Made by a program: the position numbers and the translations under genes
Assembly: GCF_001553565.1 (NCBI RefSeq)
Contig: NZ_CP014228.1
Coordinates: 992,001-1,056,000 of the forward strand
Origin: Actinomyces radicidentis
Lineage (GTDB): Bacteria; Actinomycetota; Actinomycetes; Actinomycetales; Actinomycetaceae
Length of the DNA: 64,000 bases
Direction of reading: 5' to 3'
Shown: one piece after another, positions 17,964 to 25,203 of the stretch
How the letters are laid out: each line of letters opens with the position of its first letter
Position numbering within the stretch: the stretch's first letter is position 1
Notes under the pieces: generated by a model
What the model saw: the letters and a program-made list of their open reading frames with translations, nothing else
What the model was told of the DNA's origin: nothing
Databases searched by the model: none

Positions 17964-19103
17964 GTGCGAGTCCTCAGCGCCCTCACGATCACTGCCTCAG
18001 CCCTGCTCGGACTCCTCACGCTCGGGCAGCTCATCCCGCTCCCGCTCGCGGACTTCGTCGGCGGCGTCGCCGTCGTCTACTGGGCCTGGGTCGCGCTGGC
18101 CGCGGCGGCGCTCCTGGTGACGGCAGTGCTCCTCTGGCGCCGACGCCGCACCGTCCCGCGGGCCGTCGCGGCGCTCCTCGCCTGCCTCGCCCTCGCCGTC
18201 TACGGCACCGCGGGCGCGCGGCAGGTCGCCTGGGCCCAGCAGCAGGGGGCGGAGGTGACCGCCGGCTCCGTACTCGGCGTCGCGCAGGTCGCCGACGTCC
18301 CGGACGCGACGATCAGCTGCGCCGACTCACGGGGGCGCACCCTCCCGGCCACCGTCTATACTCCTGCGAACCCCGGCGGCGCGCCGGTCCTCGTGTGGAT
18401 TCACGGCGGCGCCTGGAACAGCGGCAGTCACACGGCCACGGTCCACAACCGGTGGCTCGCCGACCGCGGCTACCTCGTCTACTCCCTCGAGTACACGCTC
18501 GCGAGCAGCGAGGAGCACACCTGGGACCAGCTCGTCCCCCAGCTCCAGTGCGGCATCCAGACGATCGCCGACGACGCCGCTACCCGAGGCGCGAACACCT
18601 CCGCCGTCGGTCTGCTCGGGGAGTCCGCCGGCGGGCACCTCGCGCTGCTGCTCGGCACGACGATGCCGATCACGGGCGCCTGCGGCGGGGAGATGCCGGA
18701 GGTCGCCGCCGTCGCCGTCGAGTACCCGGCCGCGAACCCAGGGCTGACGGCCGGGCTCGACCCGCTCATGGCGGCCGTGACCCGGCAGCGCCAGACGCTC
18801 CTCGCCGGCTGCACGGCGACCGAGTGCCCGGAGCGCTTCACGGCGATCACGCCCGGGGAGCACGTGCGCGCCGACTCGGCGCCGTCGCTGCTCGTCGTGC
18901 CGGAGAAGGATCACGTCGTCCCGCCGCAGGGGGCCTTCGACCTCGTGGCGAGGCTCCAGGAGACCGGGGTCGACACCGAGGCGCTCGTCGTGCCCGCGGC
19001 CGACCACGGCTTCGACGGGAACACGGCGGACCTGCCGGCGCAGGTCTTCCGGTTGCGCGCAGTGGAGTGGCTCGAGCAGCACGGGCTGGAGCCCGTCGGC
19101 TGA
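17964..19103 (+). CDS. Membrane-anchored alpha/beta hydrolase (BD-FAE/HSL-type esterase)
   Basis: A 379-residue protein. Three hydrophobic helices (residues ~1-90) precede an extracytoplasmic or membrane-proximal esterase domain with the oxyanion motif WIHGGAWNSGS, the nucleophile GESAGGHLALL, the acid in VPEKDHVVPPQ and the catalytic His in AADHGFDG. This is the hormone-sensitive-lipase/feruloyl-esterase-like class. GTG 17964 is chosen because AGGAGG lies 5 bp upstream. It is divergent from the ABC exporter with 87 bp between starts. The four Cys of the catalytic domain (e.g. ACGGEM, AGCTATEC) would suit disulfides outside the cell. Confidence 0.82.
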   Translation: MRVLSALTITASALLGLLTLGQLIPLPLADFVGGVAVVYWAWVALAAAALLVTAVLLWRRRRTVPRAVAALLACLALAVYGTAGARQVAWAQQQGAEVTAGSVLGVAQVADVPDATISCADSRGRTLPATVYTPANPGGAPVLVWIHGGAWNSGSHTATVHNRWLADRGYLVYSLEYTLASSEEHTWDQLVPQLQCGIQTIADDAATRGANTSAVGLLGESAGGHLALLLGTTMPITGACGGEMPEVAAVAVEYPAANPGLTAGLDPLMAAVTRQRQTLLAGCTATECPERFTAITPGEHVRADSAPSLLVVPEKDHVVPPQGAFDLVARLQETGVDTEALVVPAADHGFDGNTADLPAQVFRLRAVEWLEQHGLEPVG

Positions 19104-19132
19104 GGCGGCCGGAGCCCCCGCACTCACCCCGT

Positions 19133-19208
19133 GGTCGACCGTCAACGCACCGCTCGACCGTCGGAATACTGGAAATCAGGCGGTCGACGGGTGCATTGCC
19201 GGTCGACC
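19133..19208. repeat. Palindromic repeat family 2, copy C (76 bp)
   Basis: Begins GGTCGACCGTCAACGCA and ends TGCATTGCCGGTCGACC, like copy B. It lies between the convergent ends of the esterase and methyltransferase genes, so it may also act as a bidirectional terminator. Confidence 0.8.
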
Positions 19209-19224
19209 ACGCAGAACGGAGGGG

Positions 19225-19851
19225 TCAGACCGGCCGGCGGAGGCAGAGGACAGCGTCGGAGCGGCGCCCACTCTCCCCCTCACGGGAGAGGACGTCGCGC
19301 CACCGCTCCTCGCAGACCACCGTCCCCCAGCCGACGACGGCCTCCCCGATCTCCTCGCGCAGCGCGCCCGGCTCGTAGGTGAGGGCGCAGTGGCGGTGCC
19401 ACGGCGGGTTGACGCAGTGAACGGCGACGAGCAGCCGACCGCCCGGCGCGACGCGCGACGCCGCCTCGGCCAGGAGCGCGGGCAGCTGGATCGACTCGGG
19501 GCTCGGCCCGCCGTGCACGTAGAAGCTGGTGACGAGGTCGAAGGGGCCCGCCGGCAGGGGATCGGCCACGAGGTCGAGGACGACGCCGTGCACGCGCCCC
19601 TCCACTCCGGCGGCGCGGGCGCCGTCGAGCATGCGCCCGATCGCCGTGGCGGAGAGGTCCACCCCGGTGACGTCCCAGCCGCGGGCCACGAGCCAGAGGG
19701 CGTCGTCGCCCTCCCCGCACCCGAGGTCGAGGGCGCGGCCGGGAGCCCAGTCGGCGGCGAGCTGCGGCAGCCAGTCGTTGGGGCGGCCGGACCAGAGGCG
19801 GTCGACGGAGGCGTAGCGCTGCTCCCACTCAGTCTGCCGCGCGCTGCTCAT
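19225..19851 (-). CDS. Class I SAM-dependent methyltransferase (TehB/UbiE-like)
   Basis: A 208-residue soluble protein. The SAM-binding motif I is ALDLGCGEGDDALWLVARGW (residues ~40-59), followed by the acidic post-I strand VTGVDLSATAI and motif IV FDLVTSFYVHGG. The opening WEQRYASVDRLWSGRPNDWL is typical of the tellurite-resistance/thiopurine-like methyltransferase group in actinobacteria. ATG 19851 starts the conserved region. It is divergent from pepC, with a family-1 TIR element filling the space between the two promoters. The substrate cannot be told. Confidence 0.85.
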   Translation of the reverse strand: MSSARQTEWEQRYASVDRLWSGRPNDWLPQLAADWAPGRALDLGCGEGDDALWLVARGWDVTGVDLSATAIGRMLDGARAAGVEGRVHGVVLDLVADPLPAGPFDLVTSFYVHGGPSPESIQLPALLAEAASRVAPGGRLLVAVHCVNPPWHRHCALTYEPGALREEIGEAVVGWGTVVCEERWRDVLSREGESGRRSDAVLCLRRPV

Positions 19852-19872
19852 GGTCCCGAGGGTAGTGGGGCT

Positions 19873-20002
19873 GTCCACGAGGGCGCCTCAGAACTGAGGA
19901 GGATCCCGACCGCCCCGGCGGCGCACCGCCCTGACCTGCGGCGATACCTCCGGCGGCTCCGCGAGACCTCCAGCACCAGCACTCTGAGGCGCCCTCGTGG
20001 AC
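19873..20002. repeat. TIR element family 1, copy 2 (130 bp)
   Basis: Perfect 20-bp terminal inverted repeats, GTCCACGAGGGCGCCTCAGA at 19873-19892 and its complement at 19983-20002. The interior differs from copy 1 but shares CTGACCTGCGG with copy 3. It lies between the divergent methyltransferase and pepC genes. Confidence 0.85.
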
Positions 20003-20058
20003 AGCCGACCCCGGAACACCGCCCCGAACCTCGCCCACCCCGACGCTACGCTCGCCCC

Positions 20059-21381
20059 ATGACCACCCCGATCAGCACCACCTGGGCCGCGGAGCGCAAC
20101 GCGGCCGTCCTGTCCGACACCGCCGCGCGCGTCGCCGGCAACGCCGTCGCCACCACCGACGTCGAGAAGCTGAGCCTGGACCGCCGGGTCGTCACCTCCA
20201 TCGACACCTCGGTCTCCGACCTCATCCCCGACGCCTCGATCACCGACCAGAAGCACTCGGGCCGCTGCTGGGCCTTCGCCGGCCTCAACATGCTGCGCGC
20301 CCGCATCATCAAGGAGCTCGGCGTCGACTCCATCGAGCTCTCCCAGAACTTCGTCTACTTCTACGACAAGCTGGAGAAGGCCAACGGCTTCCTCGAGCGC
20401 GCCGAGCGCGACGCCCGCGAGGGCCTCGGCATCTACGAGCGCAACGTCTCCGACGACTTCGCCGAGCCGATCGGCGACGGCGGCTACTGGCCCGAGGTCG
20501 CCTTCCTCGTCGGCAAGTACGGCATCGTCCCCAAGTACGCCATGCCGGACACCGACTCCGCGACGAGCTCGGGCGCCATGAATGACCACCTCGCCACCGT
20601 CCTGCGCCGCGCCGGCCTCAAGGTCCGCGCCGCCGTCGAGGCCGGGGACGACGACGCCGTCGCCGCCGCCCGCGAGGCCGCCCTCACCGACGTGCACCGT
20701 CTCCTCGCCATCCACCTGGGCGTGCCGCCGACCTCCTTCACCTTCCAGTACCGGGACAAGGACAAGGAGTTCCACCGCGTCGGGGAGATGACGCCGGCCG
20801 AGTTCCGCGACCGCTACGTGCACGGGCTGGAGGACTTCGTCGTCGTCGCCCACGACCCGCGCAGCACCATCGAGCTCAACACCAAGTACGGGGTCGACCG
20901 CACCGACTTCATGGTGGAGCAGCCAACCCAGGAGCACGTCACCGCGACCATCGAGGTCCTCAAGGCCGCCGCCGTGGCCGCCATCCAGGACGGCGAGCCC
21001 GTCTGGTTCGCCTGCGACGTCGCCAAGCAGCGCGACCGCGAGGCCGGGATCTGGGACGCCGCGCTCCACGACTACGAAGGCCTTTACGGCGTCGACCTGT
21101 CCATGACGAAGGCGGAGCGGATGGAGTCCCGCGAGTCGATGCTCACGCACGCCATGTGCCTGACCGGCGTGGACCTCGTCGACGGCCAGCCGCGGCGCTG
21201 GCGCGTGGAGAACTCCTGGGGCGACAAGTTCGGGGAGAAGGGCTTCAACACGATGAACGACTCGTGGTTCGAGGAGTACGTCTACGAGGTCGTCGTGCGC
21301 AAGGACCGCCTGCCCGAGGAAGTCCGCGCGGCGCTGGAGACCGAGACGGTCATCCTCCCGCACTGGGACCCGATGCTCTGA
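20059..21381 (+). CDS. pepC: Aminopeptidase C / bleomycin hydrolase family cysteine peptidase
   Basis: Cytosolic C1-family cysteine aminopeptidase that trims amino acids from peptide N-termini; it forms a hexameric barrel. The 440-residue protein has the catalytic triad in order: Cys70 in SGRCWAFA, His364 in LTHAMCLTG and Asn385 in VENSWGDKFG, and the length matches PepC of lactic acid bacteria. ATG 20059 follows TACGCT by 8 bp without a Shine-Dalgarno, so it is probably leaderless. A hairpin at 21452-21483 ends the unit. Peptide use fits a nutritionally dependent, host-associated lifestyle. Confidence 0.95.
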   Translation: MTTPISTTWAAERNAAVLSDTAARVAGNAVATTDVEKLSLDRRVVTSIDTSVSDLIPDASITDQKHSGRCWAFAGLNMLRARIIKELGVDSIELSQNFVYFYDKLEKANGFLERAERDAREGLGIYERNVSDDFAEPIGDGGYWPEVAFLVGKYGIVPKYAMPDTDSATSSGAMNDHLATVLRRAGLKVRAAVEAGDDDAVAAAREAALTDVHRLLAIHLGVPPTSFTFQYRDKDKEFHRVGEMTPAEFRDRYVHGLEDFVVVAHDPRSTIELNTKYGVDRTDFMVEQPTQEHVTATIEVLKAAAVAAIQDGEPVWFACDVAKQRDREAGIWDAALHDYEGLYGVDLSMTKAERMESRESMLTHAMCLTGVDLVDGQPRRWRVENSWGDKFGEKGFNTMNDSWFEEYVYEVVVRKDRLPEEVRAALETETVILPHWDPML

Positions 21382-21451
21382 GGCCGGGGCCGCTCAGCCC
21401 GACGCTCCGGCCGGGCAGGCCGGGGCCGCCCCGCGCGTCCAGCCGAGCCCG

Positions 21452-21483
21452 ACGGCGCCGTCTCCTTCTGGAGACGGCGCCGT
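21452..21483. terminator. Hairpin terminator after pepC
   Basis: Perfect 14-bp arms (ACGGCGCCGTCTCC and complement) with a TTCT loop, 70 bp after the pepC stop. Confidence 0.7.
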
Positions 21484-21509
21484 TCGTCGTCCTGGGCGCC
21501 GGGGCGTGC

Positions 21510-21633
21510 GGAGAACTGTCCAGAACTCGCCACCTCAACGCCCCGGCACCGAGCGACGGGCGACGGATCGTTGGAACGGCGCGGGCACCCGCCGGATCGC
21601 CTGCCGAAAGCTGCGAGTTCTGGACAGTTCTCC
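21510..21633. repeat. Single TIR element (124 bp) upstream of purB
   Basis: Perfect 21-bp terminal inverted repeats (arms 21510-21530 and 21613-21633, beginning GGAGAACTGTCCAGAA) enclose 82 bp that contain two GGATCG motifs. Size and layout match family 1, but the termini are different and I see no second copy in the window. Together with the pepC hairpin it fills the 314-bp gap between pepC and purB; its right end lies 62 bp before the purB start. Confidence 0.75.
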
Positions 21634-21695
21634 ACTCGGCGACCAGCGGCGGACGCCCCGCGCCGCACTCATCCCCACCTGGCACAATCGGCGCC

Positions 21696-23141
21696 ATGGT
21701 CGACCTCTCCACCGTCACCCCCGCCATCGCGCTGGGCCCCCTGGACGGGCGCTACCGCTCCGTCACCGCCCCCCTCGTCAACGACCTGTCCGAGGCCGCC
21801 CTCAACCGGGCCCGCCTCAAGGTCGAGGTCGAGTGGCTCATCCACCTCACCGACCAGGGCGTCCTGCCCGGCGCCCCCACCTTCTCCGACGCCGAGCGCT
21901 CCTACCTGCGCGGCGTCGTCGAGTCCTTCGGTGCCGAGGAGATCGCCGAGCTCGCCGAGATCGAGGCCGTCACCAAGCACGACGTCAAGGCCGTCGAGTA
22001 CCTCCTCAAGCGCCGCCTCGACGCCGCCGCGGACGCGGACGTCACCGGCGCCGACGGCGGGGCCACCGTCCTGCCCACGGTCCACGAGATCGTCCACATC
22101 TTCTGCACCTCCGAGGACGTCAACAACCTGTCCTACGCGCTCACCGTGCGCGACGCCGTCCAGGCCGTCTGGCTGCCGGCCGCCCGCGGCCTCGTCGAGG
22201 ACCTCAGCGCCATCGCGAAGGAGAACGCGGACGCCGCGATGCTCTCGCGCACCCACGGCCAGGCCGCGACGCCCACCACGCTCGGCAAGGAGATCGCGGT
22301 CCTCGCCTGGCGCCTGGGTCGCCAGGTCAAGCGGGTCGAGGGTGCCGAGTACCTCGGCAAGATCAACGGCGCGACCGGCACCTACGGCGCGCACGTCGTC
22401 TCCGTGCCCGGCGCGGACTGGCAGGAGGTCTCCCGGGGCTTCGTCGAGGACGTGCTCGGCCTGACCTGGAACCCGCTGACCACGCAGATCGAGTCCCACG
22501 ACTGGCAGGCCGAGCTGTACTCCGACGTCGCGCGCTTCAACCGGATCGCGCACAACCTCGCGACCGACGTGTGGACCTACATCTCGCTGGGCTACTTCCA
22601 CCAGCGCCTGTCCGCCCAGGGTTCGACCGGCTCCTCGACGATGCCGCACAAGGTCAACCCGATCCGCTTCGAGAACGGCGAGGCGAACCTCGAGATCTCC
22701 TGCTCCCTGCTGGACACGCTCGCGGCCACGCTCGTCACCTCCCGCATGCAGCGCGACCTCACGGACTCCACGACGCAGCGCAACATCGGCGTCGCCTTCG
22801 GGCACTCGCTGCTCGCCATCGACAACATCCGCCGGGGCCTCGCGGGTCTCGACGTCGACCGGGCCCGCCTCGCCGAGGACCTCGACGCCACGTGGGAGGT
22901 CCTGGGCGAGCCCGTCCAGCAGGCGATGCGCGCGGCCTCCGTGGCCGGGGCGACCGGCATGGCGGATCCCTACGAGCGCCTCAAGGAGCTGACGCGCGGC
23001 AAGAAGGTCACCCCGGAGGCCATGCGCGACTTCATCAAGGGCCTGGGCATGCCGGCCGAGGTCGAGGAGCGACTCCTCGCGCTGACCCCGGGCACGTACA
23101 CGGGCATCGCGGAGCAGCTCGTCGCGCACCTGGAGGACTGA
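21696..23141 (+). CDS. purB: Adenylosuccinate lyase
   Basis: Catalyses two steps of purine synthesis: SAICAR to AICAR and adenylosuccinate to AMP, releasing fumarate. The 481-residue length and the PLDGRYRS opening mark the longer E. coli-type PurB. The superfamily signature GSTGSSTMPHKVNP (~309-322) carries the mobile catalytic Ser, and SRTHGQAATPTTLGKE holds the catalytic His. ATG 21696 follows CACAATCGGCGCC (a -10 with no Shine-Dalgarno), so it is leaderless. A hairpin at 23195-23233 ends the unit. Confidence 0.96.
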   Translation: MVDLSTVTPAIALGPLDGRYRSVTAPLVNDLSEAALNRARLKVEVEWLIHLTDQGVLPGAPTFSDAERSYLRGVVESFGAEEIAELAEIEAVTKHDVKAVEYLLKRRLDAAADADVTGADGGATVLPTVHEIVHIFCTSEDVNNLSYALTVRDAVQAVWLPAARGLVEDLSAIAKENADAAMLSRTHGQAATPTTLGKEIAVLAWRLGRQVKRVEGAEYLGKINGATGTYGAHVVSVPGADWQEVSRGFVEDVLGLTWNPLTTQIESHDWQAELYSDVARFNRIAHNLATDVWTYISLGYFHQRLSAQGSTGSSTMPHKVNPIRFENGEANLEISCSLLDTLAATLVTSRMQRDLTDSTTQRNIGVAFGHSLLAIDNIRRGLAGLDVDRARLAEDLDATWEVLGEPVQQAMRAASVAGATGMADPYERLKELTRGKKVTPEAMRDFIKGLGMPAEVEERLLALTPGTYTGIAEQLVAHLED

Positions 23142-23194
23142 CTTCGCGGGCGGTCGACACCGGCCCCCTGGTCGTCACCGCCCCAGCACGACGT

Positions 23195-23233
23195 CGTCGG
23201 GCCCCGTCACCACCACGGTGACGGGGCCCGACG
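23195..23233. terminator. Bidirectional hairpin between purB and the downstream convergent gene
   Basis: Perfect 17-bp arms (CGTCGGGCCCCGTCACC and complement) with a 5-nt loop, placed between two convergent genes. Confidence 0.75.
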
Positions 23234-23252
23234 GCGTCGGCGCTCCTCCGCC

Positions 23253-24062
23253 TCAGTGACTGAACATGGTGATGAGGACGATGAGGAAGATGATCCAGCC
23301 GACGACGTCGCCGAGCCGGGAGGAACCGCTCGAGCTCTTCGCGGTCGTCCCCTGGGCGGTCGGCGCACCGGTGCCGCCGGGCCGGTTGCGCCGCGCGTCC
23401 TGAGCCCACTGCGGGAGGGCGTCGCCAGACCGGGGCGCCGACGCCGCGCGGGCCGCCTGCGCTGAGCTCGTCCGCGCCGCGTAGGGGTCGCGCCCAGGAC
23501 GCTGGGCGGACGGGCGGGCCTGCGCCTGGCGGGCGAGCCTCTCGGCGCGCTGCTCCTCGACGGCCCGGCGGCGAGCGCTGTAGGAGGCGCTCTGCGGGCG
23601 GGTCCGGGTCGCACCGTAGGTCGCGCCCGACGACGGCGGCCGGCCGTACGACTGAGCGGGAGCGCCGGTCTCCGGGCGGGCCAGTGCGCCGGGCCCGGGC
23701 CGGCCCTGCTGCTGGGCGGCGCGCTGTCGGAGGGCCGCCTGCTGACGCTCCATGTCGGCGCGCAGGCGGGAGGCGGCGTCGTCGGCCGCGGCGCGGGCGG
23801 TGCCGGAGCCGCCCGGGGCCTCGCTGAAGCCGCCGCCGGACGGGCTCACGCCGTAGGAGGCGATGCGTCGCGCGCGCTCCTCGGCGACGGCGGCCTCGTC
23901 GAAGAGGGGCGATCCCATGAGGGGGTCGCCGAGGACGGAGCCGAAGGGGGCGTCGTCGACCCAGCCGGAGTCCGAGGGCGTCCAGCCGAGCGGGGCCCAG
24001 TCGGAGTCGTCGGCACCGACGGCGGGGGCGGACTCGGGCCGCGACTGCGTGCGCTCGCTCAT
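23253..24062 (-). CDS. Tail-anchored, disordered hypothetical protein
   Basis: A 269-residue protein of no family I recognise. Residues ~1-90 are acidic and Trp/Gly/Pro-rich (DSDWAPLGWTPSDSGWVDD), residues ~90-240 are Ala/Gln/Arg-rich and low-complexity with helix-forming stretches (RLRADMERQQAALRQRAAQQ), and the extreme C-terminus is one hydrophobic helix (LGDVVGWIIFLIVLITMFSH). This layout predicts a C-terminally anchored protein facing the cytoplasm. Natural codon bias and the hydrophobic tail support it as a real gene. ATG 24062 is the only good start. It converges with purB and is divergent from the copper operon. Confidence 0.7.
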   Translation of the reverse strand: MSERTQSRPESAPAVGADDSDWAPLGWTPSDSGWVDDAPFGSVLGDPLMGSPLFDEAAVAEERARRIASYGVSPSGGGFSEAPGGSGTARAAADDAASRLRADMERQQAALRQRAAQQQGRPGPGALARPETGAPAQSYGRPPSSGATYGATRTRPQSASYSARRRAVEEQRAERLARQAQARPSAQRPGRDPYAARTSSAQAARAASAPRSGDALPQWAQDARRNRPGGTGAPTAQGTTAKSSSGSSRLGDVVGWIIFLIVLITMFSH

Positions 24063-24119
24063 GGCCCCAGCATCGCACGGGCGAGCGATGGCGTCGTCGA
24101 CGCGTCCCGACGCGATTCA

Positions 24120-24263
24120 TGGCCAGTTCTCGCCGCTTCTGCGAGGCGGGCGAACCCGGCGCGACGGACGGCGCCCACGGGATCCGCACGATCCCGCCGA
24201 TTCCGGCTGACCGCACCGACTCCTGCCGCCTCAGGTGCAGCCGGAGAGCGCGAGAACCGACCA
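24120..24263. repeat. Possible single TIR element in the gap before csoR (144 bp)
   Basis: Imperfect 14-bp terminal inverted repeats, TGGCCAGTTCTCGC (24120-24133) and GCGAGAACCGACCA (24250-24263), 12 of 14 paired. The interior has GATCC/GATCCC motifs like other TIR elements here. The rest of the 310-bp gap between the tail-anchored protein and csoR holds the csoR operator/promoter. The pairing is weaker than in the other elements, so the call is tentative. Confidence 0.4.
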
Positions 24264-24288
24264 CGTCCTCGGCCCCGCCCCCATCCGA

Positions 24289-24334
24289 GTACTCCCTAGG
24301 GGTACTTGACACCCCTACCCCCCATGGGTACCTT
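24289..24334 (+). promoter_or_regulatory. Copper-responsive promoter with CsoR operator sites
   Basis: A strong promoter is visible: -35 TTGACA (24306-24311), 17-bp spacer, -10 TACCTT (24329-24334). Two G/C-tract inverted repeats overlap it: GTACTCCCTAGGGGTAC (24289-24305, immediately upstream of the -35) and TACCCCCCATGGGTA (24316-24330, in the spacer and reaching the -10). Such GTAC/C-run dyads are the type of site bound by CsoR repressors, and a repressor on the second would block RNA polymerase until Cu(I) releases it. Binding is inferred. Confidence 0.75.
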
Positions 24335-24372
24335 GGTAGTCGTCAGGACGGCACGAGACGCAGGAGGCACCC

Positions 24373-24654
24373 ATGGCCGGCTACACCGGGACCAAGGAGG
24401 ACTACCTCAAGCGGCTGCGCCGCATCGAGGGCCAGATCCGCGGCATCGAGCGCATGGTCGAGGAGGACACCTACTGCATCGACATCCTCACGCAGGTGTC
24501 CGCCGCCACCAAGGCGCTGCAGGCCGTCAGCCTCGGCCTCCTCGAGGACCACATGAGCCACTGCGTCATCCACGCAGCCCAGTCCTCCGATGAGGAGGGC
24601 CAGGCCAAGATCCGCGAGGCCTCGGACGCGATCGCCCGCCTCGTGAGGTCCTGA
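24373..24654 (+). CDS. csoR: CsoR family copper-sensing repressor
   Basis: A 93-residue all-helical DNA-binding protein that releases its operator on binding Cu(I). The copper ligands of the CsoR class are all present in the expected spacing: Cys35 (DTYCIDILTQ), His60 and Cys64 (EDHMSHCV). The opening DYLKRLRRIEGQIRGIERM is the family signature. ATG 24373 is preceded by AGGAGG. It leads the csoR-copZ-copA operon and should repress the promoter at 24289-24334. Confidence 0.93.
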   Translation: MAGYTGTKEDYLKRLRRIEGQIRGIERMVEEDTYCIDILTQVSAATKALQAVSLGLLEDHMSHCVIHAAQSSDEEGQAKIREASDAIARLVRS

Positions 24655-24756
24655 CGGGCCCGGGCAGCGCCCGCCCCACCGACCACCCGGCCCCGCCCCG
24701 ACGGCGGCGCGCCGGCGCACCCAGCACCACCCACCACAGGAACCAAGGAGCACACC

Positions 24757-25020
24757 ATGGCCGACTTCACCGCCGACGGCACCGACCGCACCACCACCCT
24801 CAAGATCTCCGGCATGACCTGCGGCCACTGCGTCGCCCACGTCACCGAGGAGCTCGAGGCCCTCGAGGGCGTCAAGAACGTCTCCGTCGTCCTCAACAAG
24901 GCCGGCCAGTCCGTCGCCACCGTCGTCTCCGACGTCGTCCTCGACGACGCGAAGCTCACCGAGGCCGTCGACGAGGCCGGCAGCTACACGGTCGACGCCA
25001 TCGAGCGCGACGCCGCCTGA
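24757..25020 (+). CDS. copZ: Copper chaperone (heavy-metal-associated domain)
   Basis: An 87-residue ferredoxin-like HMA domain with the Cu(I)-binding motif MTCGHC (Cys22, Cys25). It shuttles Cu(I) to the CopA ATPase encoded next. The start at ATG 24757 has AAGGAG 7 bp upstream. The 102-bp spacer after csoR and 183-bp spacer before copA contain no strong terminator that I can see, so the three genes are probably one operon under CsoR control. Confidence 0.9.
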   Translation: MADFTADGTDRTTTLKISGMTCGHCVAHVTEELEALEGVKNVSVVLNKAGQSVATVVSDVVLDDAKLTEAVDEAGSYTVDAIERDAA

Positions 25021-25203
25021 GAGCACCCCGCCCGAGCACCCCTCGGGCACGACTGACGACCACGTCACCGACGACGTCGGGCCGGACCGCACGCGCACCG
25101 CGCGCGACCGGCCCGTCGTCGTCCCCGGGGACCGCCGCACCGGCACGGCCGACGGCGCCCCGCCCCTGAACGCAGCACCTGATCCCAGGAGTCCGATCCA
25201 CCC

